A stretch of 51,154 nt of DNA from Candidatus Poribacteria bacterium (GCA_022825665.1 JAJDWI010000159.1:1-51154); one strand, 5' to 3'; positions 36,046 through 45,370 are shown, counted from the stretch's first letter. Translations and numbers: made by a program. The notes: generated by a model not told the origin, from the sequence alone.

Positions 36046-37374
36046 CTACGCCATAATTTTATATTGATTGACGGCTTTCTGGTAGGTGTCATCATCAATA
36101 CCATCCACATCTCGTAGGTCTTTGAGTTTCATTAGGTTATCAAGTTTCATACCTTCCGCTTCCGCCAAATCCTTGATGTCTACAGGGTCAAGCGATGTGT
36201 CAAAGTGGAAGGTTACTTGTCCCTGAACACCCTCCGCACGTAGTACATACCCAAACAAAGTTGAAAGCGTCCCTGCCACAGTGGATTGCACGCTGACGAT
36301 GTTGATACGATAATCCTTGCGTTGTTCGCGAGCGTGTGTTTCTGTGACATGCTCGTTGCTGTGCTGTTTGAGTGGCGTGCTACCTGTCGCGCGACTTATC
36401 CGCCTGTCGTATAGACGCATCAGCCCATCTATCAACCCGAAAAACGAGGTCTGCATCTGTCCACCTTTGGGCATGTTGACCGATACGATGTCCAGATGTG
36501 CAAATCCCTCGTTAGGTTTGAGATGTGAATACATGCCATTGATACCGTCTATGAAATCACGGATGAACTCGTCCTCTGCTTCGGTATTCTCTTTTATATC
36601 CGGCGGCATAAAATCTCTTATCTTATCGCTGTCCACGGAGAAATCGGCGCGTGCCCAACCTTGCGATTGTAGCACACTGCGGAAGTCGTTCATCACACCG
36701 AGTTGACGGATAACATCCAGCGGTGTGGTCGCCATAAACGATTTGCCGAAAGGCATATCCGGTGCGTTGTTGAACGGGACATACATGACGGTCGGATCGT
36801 GTTCTAATGCCACCCATTTGCCGTTCTGCCACTGCCCAAGTTCCCACTGCTCACCTTCAATCGGATGTGTAATGCGGTTAAATCGTGCGGTGATTGGGTC
36901 AAGCACAGCGAGGTCGGTTGCCATGTCGGCAGTTTGGTCCAAGACGAGTTCAATGAATACCGCACCACGCAAATAGACACCAGCATATATCTGGTCTAAC
37001 AGCACATCAAAGTCGTGATGTTTTGTCTCAAGACGTGCGATGAAGTTGTCTATGATGGGTGTTGCAGCTATGGGGTCTACCTCGTAATACCATCCTTCGT
37101 TGCAGTTGCGGAGGAAGTCGGTGTATGCTTTATTCACTTCGGGACTGATGTCAATTATAATTTTCATCAGTCTGTCAACAGGTAAGTTAAGAAGTTCTTC
37201 TTCTGTCCAATTTTTGAGTTGCCAGACGGATTGGGATCTGTCGGGTGGTGCGAGGTATGCGATGGAATGCTGTCGGTATGGGTGTTGCATGGATATTCTG
37301 CCACCACCGACCGCGCGGGTATTGGGTTGATTGCGTTGTCTTCTGAATAGGTTTCTAAGCGTTTTGTGTATCAT
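36046..37374 (-). CDS. Phage portal-like protein (Mu gp29/DUF935-like)
   Basis: I place the start at 37374 (MIHKTLRNLFRRQRNQ), giving about 442 residues; the frame extends upstream to 37458. The features fit a portal protein: RLMKIIIDISPEVNKAYTDF at the start of the core, LLDQIYAGVYLRGAVFIEL, VLDPITARF, DPTVMYVPFNN, and a helical C terminus with PFGKSFMATTPLDVIRQLGV. The family resembles the DUF935/Mu gp29 portals. Portals form the dodecameric ring through which DNA enters the capsid. No terminase is present in the window. It stands alone between repeat elements and is opposite in strand to the protease-like gene. Confidence 0.65.
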   Translation of the reverse strand: MIHKTLRNLFRRQRNQPNTRAVGGGRISMQHPYRQHSIAYLAPPDRSQSVWQLKNWTEEELLNLPVDRLMKIIIDISPEVNKAYTDFLRNCNEGWYYEVDPIAATPIIDNFIARLETKHHDFDVLLDQIYAGVYLRGAVFIELVLDQTADMATDLAVLDPITARFNRITHPIEGEQWELGQWQNGKWVALEHDPTVMYVPFNNAPDMPFGKSFMATTPLDVIRQLGVMNDFRSVLQSQGWARADFSVDSDKIRDFMPPDIKENTEAEDEFIRDFIDGINGMYSHLKPNEGFAHLDIVSVNMPKGGQMQTSFFGLIDGLMRLYDRRISRATGSTPLKQHSNEHVTETHAREQRKDYRINIVSVQSTVAGTLSTLFGYVLRAEGVQGQVTFHFDTSLDPVDIKDLAEAEGMKLDNLMKLKDLRDVDGIDDDTYQKAVNQYKIMA

Positions 37375-37494
37375 AGTTGTGTGCCTATCTTTTATTATTT
37401 TGCCAATATTATATCTAATGTCCGAGGGGTTTTGTGGTCTTTCCGTTGATCTGAACAATATATTTACAATAGATTTTATGTGGTTTTCAGTTTT

Positions 37495-37672
37495 TGTCTG
37501 AATCGCGAGTTGTCTGAACCAGGATTTTCAGGATTATAGGATGGACAGGATAAGAGAAGGGTATTTCAATGTTCTTTTGCCAAAGGTAACCTTTTATCCT
37601 TTGAAGAGGTATCTATAGTCTCAATCTCATAATCCTGAAAATCCTGTAATCCTGAAAATCTCGGTTCAGACA
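37495..37672. repeat. TGTCTGAACC-type palindromic element, full-length copy
   Basis: A partial left end (TGTCTGAATCGCGAG) is followed by a full copy from TTGTCTGAACCAGGATTTTC to ATCTCGGTTCAGACA. The centre reads CTTTTGCCAAAGGTAACC and CTATAGTCTCAATCTCATAA. It lies between the divergent portal and second Rpn genes. Confidence 0.72.
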
Positions 37673-37741
37673 AAACGATTCTGGTTGAATTTCTATTTAC
37701 GCCATGCTATCCTATATGCAGACCGTTAAGTAGGAGAAAGC

Positions 37742-38872
37742 ATGCTAGAGGAAACATCTAAGGAACAAGAACTCAGAGAGTTTTATCAGTCTCTGCTTAC
37801 CCATTTCCCTGACAGAAGTATACGATGGTTATTACAGGAAAAGGAGAACGTGCAAGGACTTATAGAAATCGTTGCAAGCGACCTTGCAGAACTTATTGAT
37901 TTCAGTCAACTTGAGCTACAAAACAGGAGTTTTATCTCAAATACCTTACGTGAACAGGAATCTGATTTACTTTTCAGTGTGCCATTCAATAGTGGTTCAG
38001 AAACAGATGAACTTCTCATATATATCCTAATAGAACATCAATCCACAGTAGATATTTCAATGGGATTTCGTCTCCTGTTTTATATGATGAATATATGGGA
38101 TACGCAAAGACAGCAGTGGGAAACGGAGAATGTGCCCAAAAGTGAATGGCGTTTACAACCGATCTTACCCATCGTCTTATATAGCGGGGAACGCAGATGG
38201 TTAGTGCCGTTATCACTCACAGCGATTATGGACATACCGGAGATACTGACACGGTTCGTGCCGAAGTTTGACACACTTTTTCTGAGTGTCAAGGAGACTA
38301 ACCCATACGAACTAACGAAATCGGATCACCCGTTTGGATGGTTGCTCGCTGTGCTACACAATGAAAAAGCTGATAAGCAAACTATTATTGACACGCTGAC
38401 AGAAGCGATCAACTATCTGAATACACTTGAACCTGAACAATCTGAACAACGACTACGGGCAATACACTATATCTTGCTACTTATTATTAACCGACGAAAT
38501 GCTGAAGAACATCGGGAATTGATAGAGTTAGTTCAACAACAGACTGACGAAATGGAGGTAGAGACAATGGCAAAAACTATGGCTGATGTATACATTGAAC
38601 AAGGAAAAGCACAAGGTATTGAACAAGGGAAAGCACAAGGCATACAACAAGGAAGAGCACAAGGCATACAACAAGGCAAAGCACAAGGCATACAACAAGG
38701 TGAAATACAAGCAAAACGAGAGATGATCTTGAAATTACTTGACATACATGTCGGAGATATACCTGAGACTGTTAGCAAAAGAGTTTCAAGGATACGGAGC
38801 CGTTCTCGGCTTGACTCGCTATTAGAACAGGTCGCAACCGCAAAAACGCTCGATGATATTAAGTGGAATTGA
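37742..38872 (+). CDS. Rpn-family recombination-promoting nuclease / putative transposase
   Basis: The 376-residue protein is a full-length paralogue of the protein at 34755-35882. It has SDLLFSVPF, IYILIEHQSTVD, WRLQPILPIVLYSG and LTKSDHPFGW. The C-terminal tail holds about five copies of an octapeptide close to GKAQGIQQ, more than its paralogue. The ribosome binding site is TAGGAGAAAG. A TTGAAT...TATCCT promoter-like pair lies near 37684-37712. It alternates with phage head genes, as the first Rpn gene does. The catalytic acidic residues appear intact. Confidence 0.85.
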   Translation: MLEETSKEQELREFYQSLLTHFPDRSIRWLLQEKENVQGLIEIVASDLAELIDFSQLELQNRSFISNTLREQESDLLFSVPFNSGSETDELLIYILIEHQSTVDISMGFRLLFYMMNIWDTQRQQWETENVPKSEWRLQPILPIVLYSGERRWLVPLSLTAIMDIPEILTRFVPKFDTLFLSVKETNPYELTKSDHPFGWLLAVLHNEKADKQTIIDTLTEAINYLNTLEPEQSEQRLRAIHYILLLIINRRNAEEHRELIELVQQQTDEMEVETMAKTMADVYIEQGKAQGIEQGKAQGIQQGRAQGIQQGKAQGIQQGEIQAKREMILKLLDIHVGDIPETVSKRVSRIRSRSRLDSLLEQVATAKTLDDIKWN

Positions 38873-39024
38873 ACTCGCCTGACGTGTTGTCTGAACCAGG
38901 ATTTGCAGGATTATAGAATAGGTTTCTTCGTAGGGGCGAGGTCACCTCGCCCGAATACACTCATATTCAAAGCAAATCGGGCGGGGAAACCCCGCCCCTA
39001 CGAGATGTTTGTAGTGTTTATTAT
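38873..39024. repeat. Repeat block between convergent genes
   Basis: A left half of the TGTCTGAACC-type element starts near 38888. CGTAGGGGCGAGGTCACC and GGGGAAACCCCGCCCCTACG hairpins follow. They separate the second Rpn gene from the capsid-like gene. Confidence 0.6.
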
Positions 39025-40380
39025 CTACGAAACGACGTTCAGGTTCGCATCGCTGGCAGTGGCGTTGAGGTCAACGATGTAGATCGCTTTCTTCGGTTGA
39101 TAGGAAATCCAACCCCATATCTCCGAACAAACGATATACTCAACCTGTTTCAGCATATCCCGTGTCGTCTCAATGATGTCGGTGTTCATCTGTGAGACAT
39201 ACTCAACCGCTTTGCGTTTGTCGTAGACGACCATCGCATTATGTTTCGCACCGTTCGCGCCGACCTGTATTCTATCCTTAAGGTAGTCGTGCCAACCGAT
39301 ACGGACACCTTGCGACAACTGATTCATCACCGCATATTGCCCACCGAACCCGCTGGAGACAGCGTTCTGCCGTTCCACAAGCGAAGTCAACATCACATTC
39401 GTCTGTGCGATCCGTGCCAACTGCAGATTGGTGATGTCCTGATCAACACCGATAACCGATGTCATCATATACCCGCGCTTGAACTTCTTTTGGAGGTTGA
39501 GCCACGCTTCAGCGGTGATTTTGCCGTCCGTTGCGGTTGCGTCAAGGTCAACAAGTTTGACGATGTTCCCACCGAGATTGTCACCACCAGCACCTATGAG
39601 CATCACCTCAAGCCCTTCGTCCACCTTTGCGACGATACGCTGCACTGCGATCTGTTCCACGTGTTCCACTGCCTTGTCGATAAATTCGACTTCACGCAGA
39701 TGTTCGTAGGTGAAAGGTATCGCAAGCATCCGTTTTTTGAGTTGAATCGGACGTTCAGAGGTGTCGAAGCTTGCCATCGGAGGATCGGCAGCTGCGGAAC
39801 GACGTTCTTCACGAAAAGCGTTCTCGTCGTATTTGAGGATGGTAGCGCGGTAGTCAGTCTTACTCGTATCGGACATCCGAGAGGTGAGTTCGTCAAGTGT
39901 GATGTCCACCTCCACGTCTCTGTCCCAATGCGCCATTGCATCGTAATATGGGGTGAGCGTGGAACCGGGCGGGGTGTCGTGGACACTTTGGAATGTGCCA
40001 GCGCGTTCCCATCGGGAGCGACGTTCTTCGCGTCGTGCTGCCGCCTCTATCTGCGGTCCGTATGAGATGCTACGATACGCGTTCAAGCATATCTCTTTGA
40101 GTGCGAATTCCTTCGCTGGATCACCGATGACATCTTCACATCGTGTTGGGAAAATGCCTGCGGCGGGGTTGCAGGTTGTGGTCATGTTCAAGTCTTCGAG
40201 CACCACTTCCATTGCGGACAACCGCACATCATCTGCACCGAGTTCGCCATCTTTCTCTGGGTCGTATTGCGAGTCGAGGTATGCGGAAAACGGCATCCCT
40301 GCTTCTGCGGCTTCCTCTGCGAGGACAGTGCGTTGGTTGTGGTATTTGTCAATGAGTTCTCGTGTTGTAAGTAAAGGCAT
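39025..40380 (-). CDS. Phage major capsid-like protein
   Basis: The 451-residue protein looks like a phage major capsid protein. The N-terminal 100 residues are helical and acidic, like a scaffold or delta domain. PIQLKKRMLAIPFTYEHLRE and VEQIAVQRIVAKVDEGLEVM follow, typical of the long spine helix region, then MLIGAGGDNLGGN. The C-terminal region KAVEYVSQMNTDIIETTRDM leads into a short C-terminal beta segment (AIYIVDLNATAS). AAGGAG precedes the ATG. It is a solitary gene between repeat blocks. The call fits the nearby portal-, protease- and decoration-like genes. Homology to a named capsid family still has to be shown. Confidence 0.55.
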   Translation of the reverse strand: MPLLTTRELIDKYHNQRTVLAEEAAEAGMPFSAYLDSQYDPEKDGELGADDVRLSAMEVVLEDLNMTTTCNPAAGIFPTRCEDVIGDPAKEFALKEICLNAYRSISYGPQIEAAARREERRSRWERAGTFQSVHDTPPGSTLTPYYDAMAHWDRDVEVDITLDELTSRMSDTSKTDYRATILKYDENAFREERRSAAADPPMASFDTSERPIQLKKRMLAIPFTYEHLREVEFIDKAVEHVEQIAVQRIVAKVDEGLEVMLIGAGGDNLGGNIVKLVDLDATATDGKITAEAWLNLQKKFKRGYMMTSVIGVDQDITNLQLARIAQTNVMLTSLVERQNAVSSGFGGQYAVMNQLSQGVRIGWHDYLKDRIQVGANGAKHNAMVVYDKRKAVEYVSQMNTDIIETTRDMLKQVEYIVCSEIWGWISYQPKKAIYIVDLNATASDANLNVVS

Positions 40381-41142
40381 TATTTTTCTCCTTTTGATTA
40401 GTTATCTGCTAAATAGTATATCTCAAGGAGAATGGATGAGTAGTGGGAATCAAGTGGCGGGAACAATAGATATCCAATAGATATTGCGTAGGTTTGGGAA
40501 TTTGTCTGAATTGCTTTTGTCTGAACCCACTGAAGAAATCGTAGGGGCGGGGTTTCCCCGCCCGTATTCACACATATTTTTATTCGGGCGAGGAGACCTC
40601 GCCCCTACGGAATGTAAGAGGCACGTGAAGATAGACGGGAAAACCCAATCCCTACAAAGAAACCCTCTCCCTTCCGCATTTCTTGCGTCTCATTCACAAA
40701 TATTGATAAATTGCCCTCATATTTTGCATATATTACAATTCGTAAAAGTAAAGATAACTACTATTTTCTATAAAATTCATTTTTTTTTTGAAGAATACAT
40801 ACCTATTCGTATTTAGTCTGATAAACCCTTGCTACATATACATTTATGATAGATACGATTTTATCAACTGACTTAGATTTAGAGCTATTATTCTCAAATA
40901 ATATGAGTATATTATACAGATTGGTATAAATATTGCTAATGGTGAACAACCTCTCTAATGCAATCTGCTACGCTGCCACGCAAATAGAAGCCACGACTTG
41001 CGAACCCAACCGCATCCATTCTGACTGTATTGAGTTTGAAAAAATACCGATGTGTCCAACGAGACCCAACCCAAACACAACTTGCCCTCGCTATGTCGCG
41101 AAGGAGCGGGACTGAAATTCAATATAAAGGAGATACCCTCTC
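40381..41142. other. Intergenic region before the envelope operon
   Basis: The left part holds partial TGTCTGAACC-type ends (about 40502-40527) and two CGTAGGGGCG hairpins (40541-40622). From about 40680 to 40930 the DNA is AT-rich and without repeats; it may contain the promoter for the following operon, but no single match stands out. A 60-codon frame at 40933-41115 (three CP-x-P-like motifs) has no ribosome binding site and I do not accept it as a gene. Confidence 0.5.
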
Positions 41143-42030
41143 ATGAATAAAAGAATGTACTGGGGGCTTGCAATCCTCATCATCCTACTCATCGGTGTAT
41201 TCATCGTGATGTTGACACGGACTGCAGACACCGAAAACGAAATCGTCTACAATCCCAACGTAGAACCTTCAAAGAACAATCCACCACCCGCTGAACCGGG
41301 ATATAAGTGGGAGTGGCATCATAACCACTGGGATAGAGTAAAGGAAGACACGCCATTAGAACAGGGGAACGACACGACACTGAATACGGAGGAATATGGT
41401 GTCACACGGCAAGGCACGCGGTATCTCAAGAATCCTGCTTGGGCAGACCGTGCTGATGCCCATGCGATCCCTACAGGTCCGCCACTTGAGATTGATTGGT
41501 CCACCTGGGCAAATTTGAACACATGGTTTCCTGTGGACTGGCGTGATCCACGTGTCTGGGAATCATACCGCAACTTCTGGGGGTTTGATAGACCCCATGT
41601 AAATCCTGATGGCACTGTGCCCTGGCGCGCAGTATTAGATAACTGGGGGACACCGCTGCAGAATTTTAGAAATGTTTCACTTGTCGTAAAGTATAACAAA
41701 CGTATCGGTTTTCGTCCGACCCCTGAGCAGTTTACTGAACACCAAGCACTGGTTGCTCGCTACAAAGATGCACAAGCATTGGGAAACGATTTGACAGCCG
41801 CGTCTTTACGGAGTCAGATTGTTGTACTTGAGAAATCCGCACAGGGTGAACTGCCCGACCCGACCTCTTATTTCTCTACAGGTTACGGAGGTGACCTGGA
41901 CCTTGAGAACCTCTCGGATGACGAACTCCGTAGGATAAATAGAGAAAGAGAAGCTATCGGGATAAGAAACCTTTACAAACGCTTGGGCATTGAACATCTG
42001 TATGAATTTTATGAAAAACCGAGATTTTAG
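41143..42030 (+). CDS. Membrane-anchored protein with GYKWEWHHNHW motif
   Basis: The 295-residue protein has a short cytoplasmic start (MNKRMYWG) and one transmembrane helix (LAILIILLIGVFIVML). The large exported part begins with an acidic, Pro-rich segment and a His/Trp-rich motif (GYKWEWHHNHWDRV) near residues 66-79. The middle is Trp-rich (STWANLNTWFPVDW) and the C terminus is helical and charged. I do not recognise the family. The leader and first 20 codons are almost identical to those of 43803-44438, so the two genes share an ancestor. AAGGAGAT precedes the ATG. It opens a three-gene plus-strand operon. Confidence 0.75.
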   Translation: MNKRMYWGLAILIILLIGVFIVMLTRTADTENEIVYNPNVEPSKNNPPPAEPGYKWEWHHNHWDRVKEDTPLEQGNDTTLNTEEYGVTRQGTRYLKNPAWADRADAHAIPTGPPLEIDWSTWANLNTWFPVDWRDPRVWESYRNFWGFDRPHVNPDGTVPWRAVLDNWGTPLQNFRNVSLVVKYNKRIGFRPTPEQFTEHQALVARYKDAQALGNDLTAASLRSQIVVLEKSAQGELPDPTSYFSTGYGGDLDLENLSDDELRRINREREAIGIRNLYKRLGIEHLYEFYEKPRF

Positions 42031-42082
42031 ATTGTGCGTGAATATCACCGCAGTCACATCCTATCTAAAAAGGAGCACGAAC

Positions 42083-43708
42083 ATGTATCCAAAAAATCGT
42101 ATTTCTCACATTTGCTTTATTTTCGGTATCTTTTTGTGTCTGTTTTTCAGTTCACACACGCTGTTTTCGCAGCAAATTTCCCCGAATGCTGTCATAATTG
42201 GAGGTATGCGGATTACCTCAAAGATAACCTCTGGTACCAGATACGATGGGAAACGTGAGATTCGTCCGGACCTCCGCATCGCGACGGAAGAATGGAAAGA
42301 AACACTCCCAGATGGAACGATAAATACGGGTGTCAAACCCCCAGAAAGCGAAGTCTATACCTTCATAGTTAAGGCACATGGCATCGGGAAACTTGACCTT
42401 GAAATCAACGATAGCAGTATACCTCGCGATGTCGGTGATTTCCGTGCAACCGATGTCGAACCAACGCCACTTACATTTAACGAAGATTTCTACTGTTACG
42501 ACAGAGCGAATTGCACAGTGGTTCGCGGGTATGAAGGTAACTATACTGCCCTCTATGAAGACACGTGTATTCCAATTGCCAATGAAGGATTCAAATCGGA
42601 GGTGAAAAAAGGCACAGAACCGCTGAGTGCAACAGCCAGTGTTGTCCCCTGGGAGATAGATATTCAGTATGGCAAAGAGAAAGCGATAAACAAAAGCCTG
42701 GGGTTTAGTGGAGGGTGGCCACCAAATGTCGGTGTTGATGCCGGTTGGGGAGAGACCTCTACAAAGAAGTGGGGATGGAAACTGCGAGAAATCCTTCACA
42801 AAGAAAAGACACCGGATCCTTTCAGTGGTTCTTTCACAGTGGATTTCAACGACACAGATATTTCTGAATCAAAGGATCCGATCCCCGTGACAAAATGTGC
42901 GGAGTGTCCCAATTGTAAAGGTTCCGTGAACACGGTAGATGACCATGTGAAGAAAGTCAAGGATTTCGCGACAAAAAAACTGGTGCCGGCTACGTGTCCC
43001 GTTGAAGCCATCACGGAGGCTCCGGGGACAACGATCGTGTCGGGTTGTGGGAAAAAGATATATAAATGCACCGAGTTAGAAGCAGCGACGCAGGCAGCCT
43101 GGCACCAGATACGCACTTGCGAGAACGATGGTTTTTTTTCGATAGGTGGGTGGTTTGGTGATGGAGACCCGTGTGAGCAAGAATTTAGACACTGTGCTCA
43201 ATCTCAATGTTTCTATAGATTTAATGGCGGGAAAGGACATTCTGATGGCAGCATATCAGAAGCTCCCACTGGCGTTACAAACGCTTATGCGAACAGTCAT
43301 ATTTTTGAAAACCCTCCTGACGATGGGGATGATGGTGTACTGGTGTCCAACTCACCTGACGATGGGGATGATGGTGTACTGGTGTCAAATCCATCTTCGC
43401 CAGGTTTATCTCCTACGAACGGTGCCTATTATGCGTCTCCGGGTGATACACACGAGGCGACGGTGATTACGAGTGAAGCTTATTACTATGTCCATTGGTA
43501 TGTTGCTTCGCCGAATGATTTTGGGTTAGGAACACTTGTAGAAACGGATGAAGGGTGGTCTACAGGCGGCACAAAAACAGAAGCAAATCTGAGTTATACG
43601 TTTGCTTCGGATGCGGTTTCTGGTGACTGGACGATCACTGCGGTATCTGAACGTTATTCTAATTTATCTGAAGGTTCTACAAGGAGCTACACGGTAACAG
43701 TGGAATAA
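42083..43708 (+). CDS. Large secreted Cys-containing protein
   Basis: I choose ATG 42083 over the upstream in-frame 41990, because AAAGGAG lies upstream and the product then starts with a signal peptide (SHICFIFGIFLCLFFSSHTL, cleavage near SQQ). The length is about 541 residues. The N-terminal region (IIGGMRITSKITSGTRYDGK) and the middle are beta-rich. Cys pairs (CAECPNC, a later CGKKIYKC) suggest disulphides. A linker contains two near-identical copies of PDDGDDGVLVSN. The C-terminal 110 residues (YYASPGDTHEATVITSEAYY ... SRSYTVTVE-like) resemble an Ig-like beta-sandwich. The function is unknown. Confidence 0.72.
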   Translation: MYPKNRISHICFIFGIFLCLFFSSHTLFSQQISPNAVIIGGMRITSKITSGTRYDGKREIRPDLRIATEEWKETLPDGTINTGVKPPESEVYTFIVKAHGIGKLDLEINDSSIPRDVGDFRATDVEPTPLTFNEDFYCYDRANCTVVRGYEGNYTALYEDTCIPIANEGFKSEVKKGTEPLSATASVVPWEIDIQYGKEKAINKSLGFSGGWPPNVGVDAGWGETSTKKWGWKLREILHKEKTPDPFSGSFTVDFNDTDISESKDPIPVTKCAECPNCKGSVNTVDDHVKKVKDFATKKLVPATCPVEAITEAPGTTIVSGCGKKIYKCTELEAATQAAWHQIRTCENDGFFSIGGWFGDGDPCEQEFRHCAQSQCFYRFNGGKGHSDGSISEAPTGVTNAYANSHIFENPPDDGDDGVLVSNSPDDGDDGVLVSNPSSPGLSPTNGAYYASPGDTHEATVITSEAYYYVHWYVASPNDFGLGTLVETDEGWSTGGTKTEANLSYTFASDAVSGDWTITAVSERYSNLSEGSTRSYTVTVE

Positions 43709-43802
43709 TCATCTCAACCTTTAACCAACAGGCAGGTATCCGTTTTGGATACCTGCCACTATCTCCACCCTCGCGACACATCTATGAAGAAGATACCCTC
43801 TC

Positions 43803-44438
43803 ATGAATAAAAAACTTTACTGGGGGCTTTTAGCTCTCATCATCCTACTCGGCACTGCTTTTGTGGTTATCATGCTGCACGACCGGGCTGAGATCCGTAA
43901 ACTGAAAGAAGAATTGGCAGATGTCAAAGAGCAGGAAAAACACGTGCCTCAACAGGCTGACGTGGGCAATAGACCTCCACGAGATGCAAGAGCAGGACAC
44001 AAATGGGAATGGCACGGTGACCACTGGCACGAAATGCCAATCGCTCAAAACGATGTGCCGAACCAAACACAAGCCTCAGATGAAATCGTATTTGAACCCT
44101 TTGAGTTGAAGTCGAATTTACCGGATGAACTCCCTATTGAATTCCCGACAGATGCAGAACTACAAAAGATGAATGCCATAGATATTCACCATCTGATGGA
44201 TCTATACACAAGGGAAGCAGATGCTATACACGAAACAAATAAAGATGCAGGAATACGTTTCTATAATGCCACTGTCCCAAAACTGTGGGCAAGACTGTTG
44301 GTAATGGACGAAGAGGACAATGCACGCAGGGAGGAACGGAATCGCAAAAGTAAGGCTTCAGCTGGATTCTATCCAGCAACGGAGGGATCTCCTGCGATGA
44401 CCCTTACGGTGTCACCGTTCGAGGATTCAGACAATTAA
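43803..44438 (+). CDS. Membrane-anchored protein, paralogue of 41143-42030
   Basis: The 211-residue protein starts MNKKLYWGLLALIILLG with one transmembrane helix, then a charged coiled-coil stretch (EIRKLKEELADVKEQEKH). The family motif GHKWEWHGDHWHEM follows near residues 65-78. The rest is acidic and helical and differs from the paralogue. The 16 nt before the ATG (ATACCCTCTC-ATG) are shared with 41143. It closes the three-gene operon with the secreted Cys-containing protein in the middle. Its His/Trp motif could bind metal, but nothing in the sequence proves it. Confidence 0.72.
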   Translation: MNKKLYWGLLALIILLGTAFVVIMLHDRAEIRKLKEELADVKEQEKHVPQQADVGNRPPRDARAGHKWEWHGDHWHEMPIAQNDVPNQTQASDEIVFEPFELKSNLPDELPIEFPTDAELQKMNAIDIHHLMDLYTREADAIHETNKDAGIRFYNATVPKLWARLLVMDEEDNARREERNRKSKASAGFYPATEGSPAMTLTVSPFEDSDN

Positions 44439-44522
44439 CACCACCCCTCGTAGGGGCGGGGTCTCCCCGCCCGATATTCACACATATTTTTATTCGGGCG
44501 AGGAGACCTCGCCCCTACGGTG

Positions 44523-44806
44523 TTGTCTGAACCAGGATTACAGGATTTGCAGGATAAAAAAATGATATGCCAACGTCCCTTTGCAAAAGGTAATCGTTTA
44601 TCCTTTGAAACGGAATATATACCCGCAAACTCAAATCCTGGAAATCCTAATTGTCTGAACCAGGATTCACAGGATTTCAGGATGGACAGGATAAGAAAAT
44701 GATATGCCAACGTCCTTTGGCAAAAGGTAATCGTTTATCCTTTGAAACAGTATCTATAGACTCCAACTCATAATCCTGGTAATCTACAAATCCTGAAAAT
44801 CCTGGT
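44523..44806. repeat. Two tandem TGTCTGAACC-type elements
   Basis: One copy starts TGTCTGAACCAGGATTACAG at 44524 and a second starts TTGTCTGAACCAGGATTCAC near 44652. Both share the centre GATATGCCAACGTCC and AAAAGGTAATCGTTTATCC. Only the second has a recognisable right end (ATCCTGGTTCAAAA near 44806). They separate the envelope operon from the membrane coiled-coil/cas6 unit. Confidence 0.72.
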
Positions 44807-44941
44807 TCAAAAAAAAGAAAATCCCACCAACGCAACGAAAACTAAATAACTCCACGAAACATACTTGTATTCATTCTCAAAATATGCTAATATATAAAGT
44901 AGGTTGGTTCAAGTTGATGACTACTTTGTCGGAGGTTTAAT

Positions 44942-45370
44942 GTGAAGTTAATTACGGTGTTGATTGTTAGTATTCTTTTGATGAGTTCACAGGTATTCGC
45001 GGAACTCTCTGTATCGGATCTTGAAAAAATTAGGGAAATTGTTAAAGAATCTGAAACACGTACGAAAGATATAATTACATCATCTGAAACACGTATGAAG
45101 GAATATGTATCGGGGGAAATTGATAAGATTAACACCAAGATAACAGAAATGGATAAACGACTGACCAACCAAATCAATTCTGTAGATACACAGGTTGGTC
45201 GCAATTATAATCTGATACTTGGGTTCATTGCTTTGATCATTTTTGCTGTCGGAATTCCACAGATTATTACCGCTTTGCAAGGACGCAAACTACGAGAACA
45301 GGAAGAAAAATACGAGGAACTAAAGCAAGAAATTGAAACACTAAAACAGCAACTAATTGTTAGACCTTAA
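44942..45370 (+). CDS. Small membrane coiled-coil protein upstream of cas6
   Basis: The 142-residue protein starts at GTG 44942 with GGAGG upstream. It has a signal-like N terminus (LIVSILLMSSQVFAEL), a coiled-coil region (LEKIREIVKESETRTKD ... MDKRLTNQINSVDTQV), a transmembrane segment (LGFIALIIFAVGIPQIITAL) and a C-terminal coiled coil (EEKYEELKQEIETLKQQL). Every part matches the gene between cas10 and csx10 at 30026-30355 (shared ELS-x2-DL ... ESETR ... ALI-x3-AVGIPQII). The cas6 start is 134 bp downstream on the same strand. A membrane-linked role in the CRISPR system is inference from this double association. Confidence 0.78.
   Translation: MKLITVLIVSILLMSSQVFAELSVSDLEKIREIVKESETRTKDIITSSETRMKEYVSGEIDKINTKITEMDKRLTNQINSVDTQVGRNYNLILGFIALIIFAVGIPQIITALQGRKLREQEEKYEELKQEIETLKQQLIVRP

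Noticed and set aside
38528-38778. Minus-strand Cys/Leu-rich frames opposite the second Rpn gene
   Set aside because: They are shadows of the GKAQGIQQ-type codon repeat on the coding strand.
40933-41115. A 60-codon frame with several Cys-Pro motifs before the envelope operon
   Set aside because: It has no ribosome binding site, sits in an otherwise empty region and resembles nothing I know. Possible, but not supportable.
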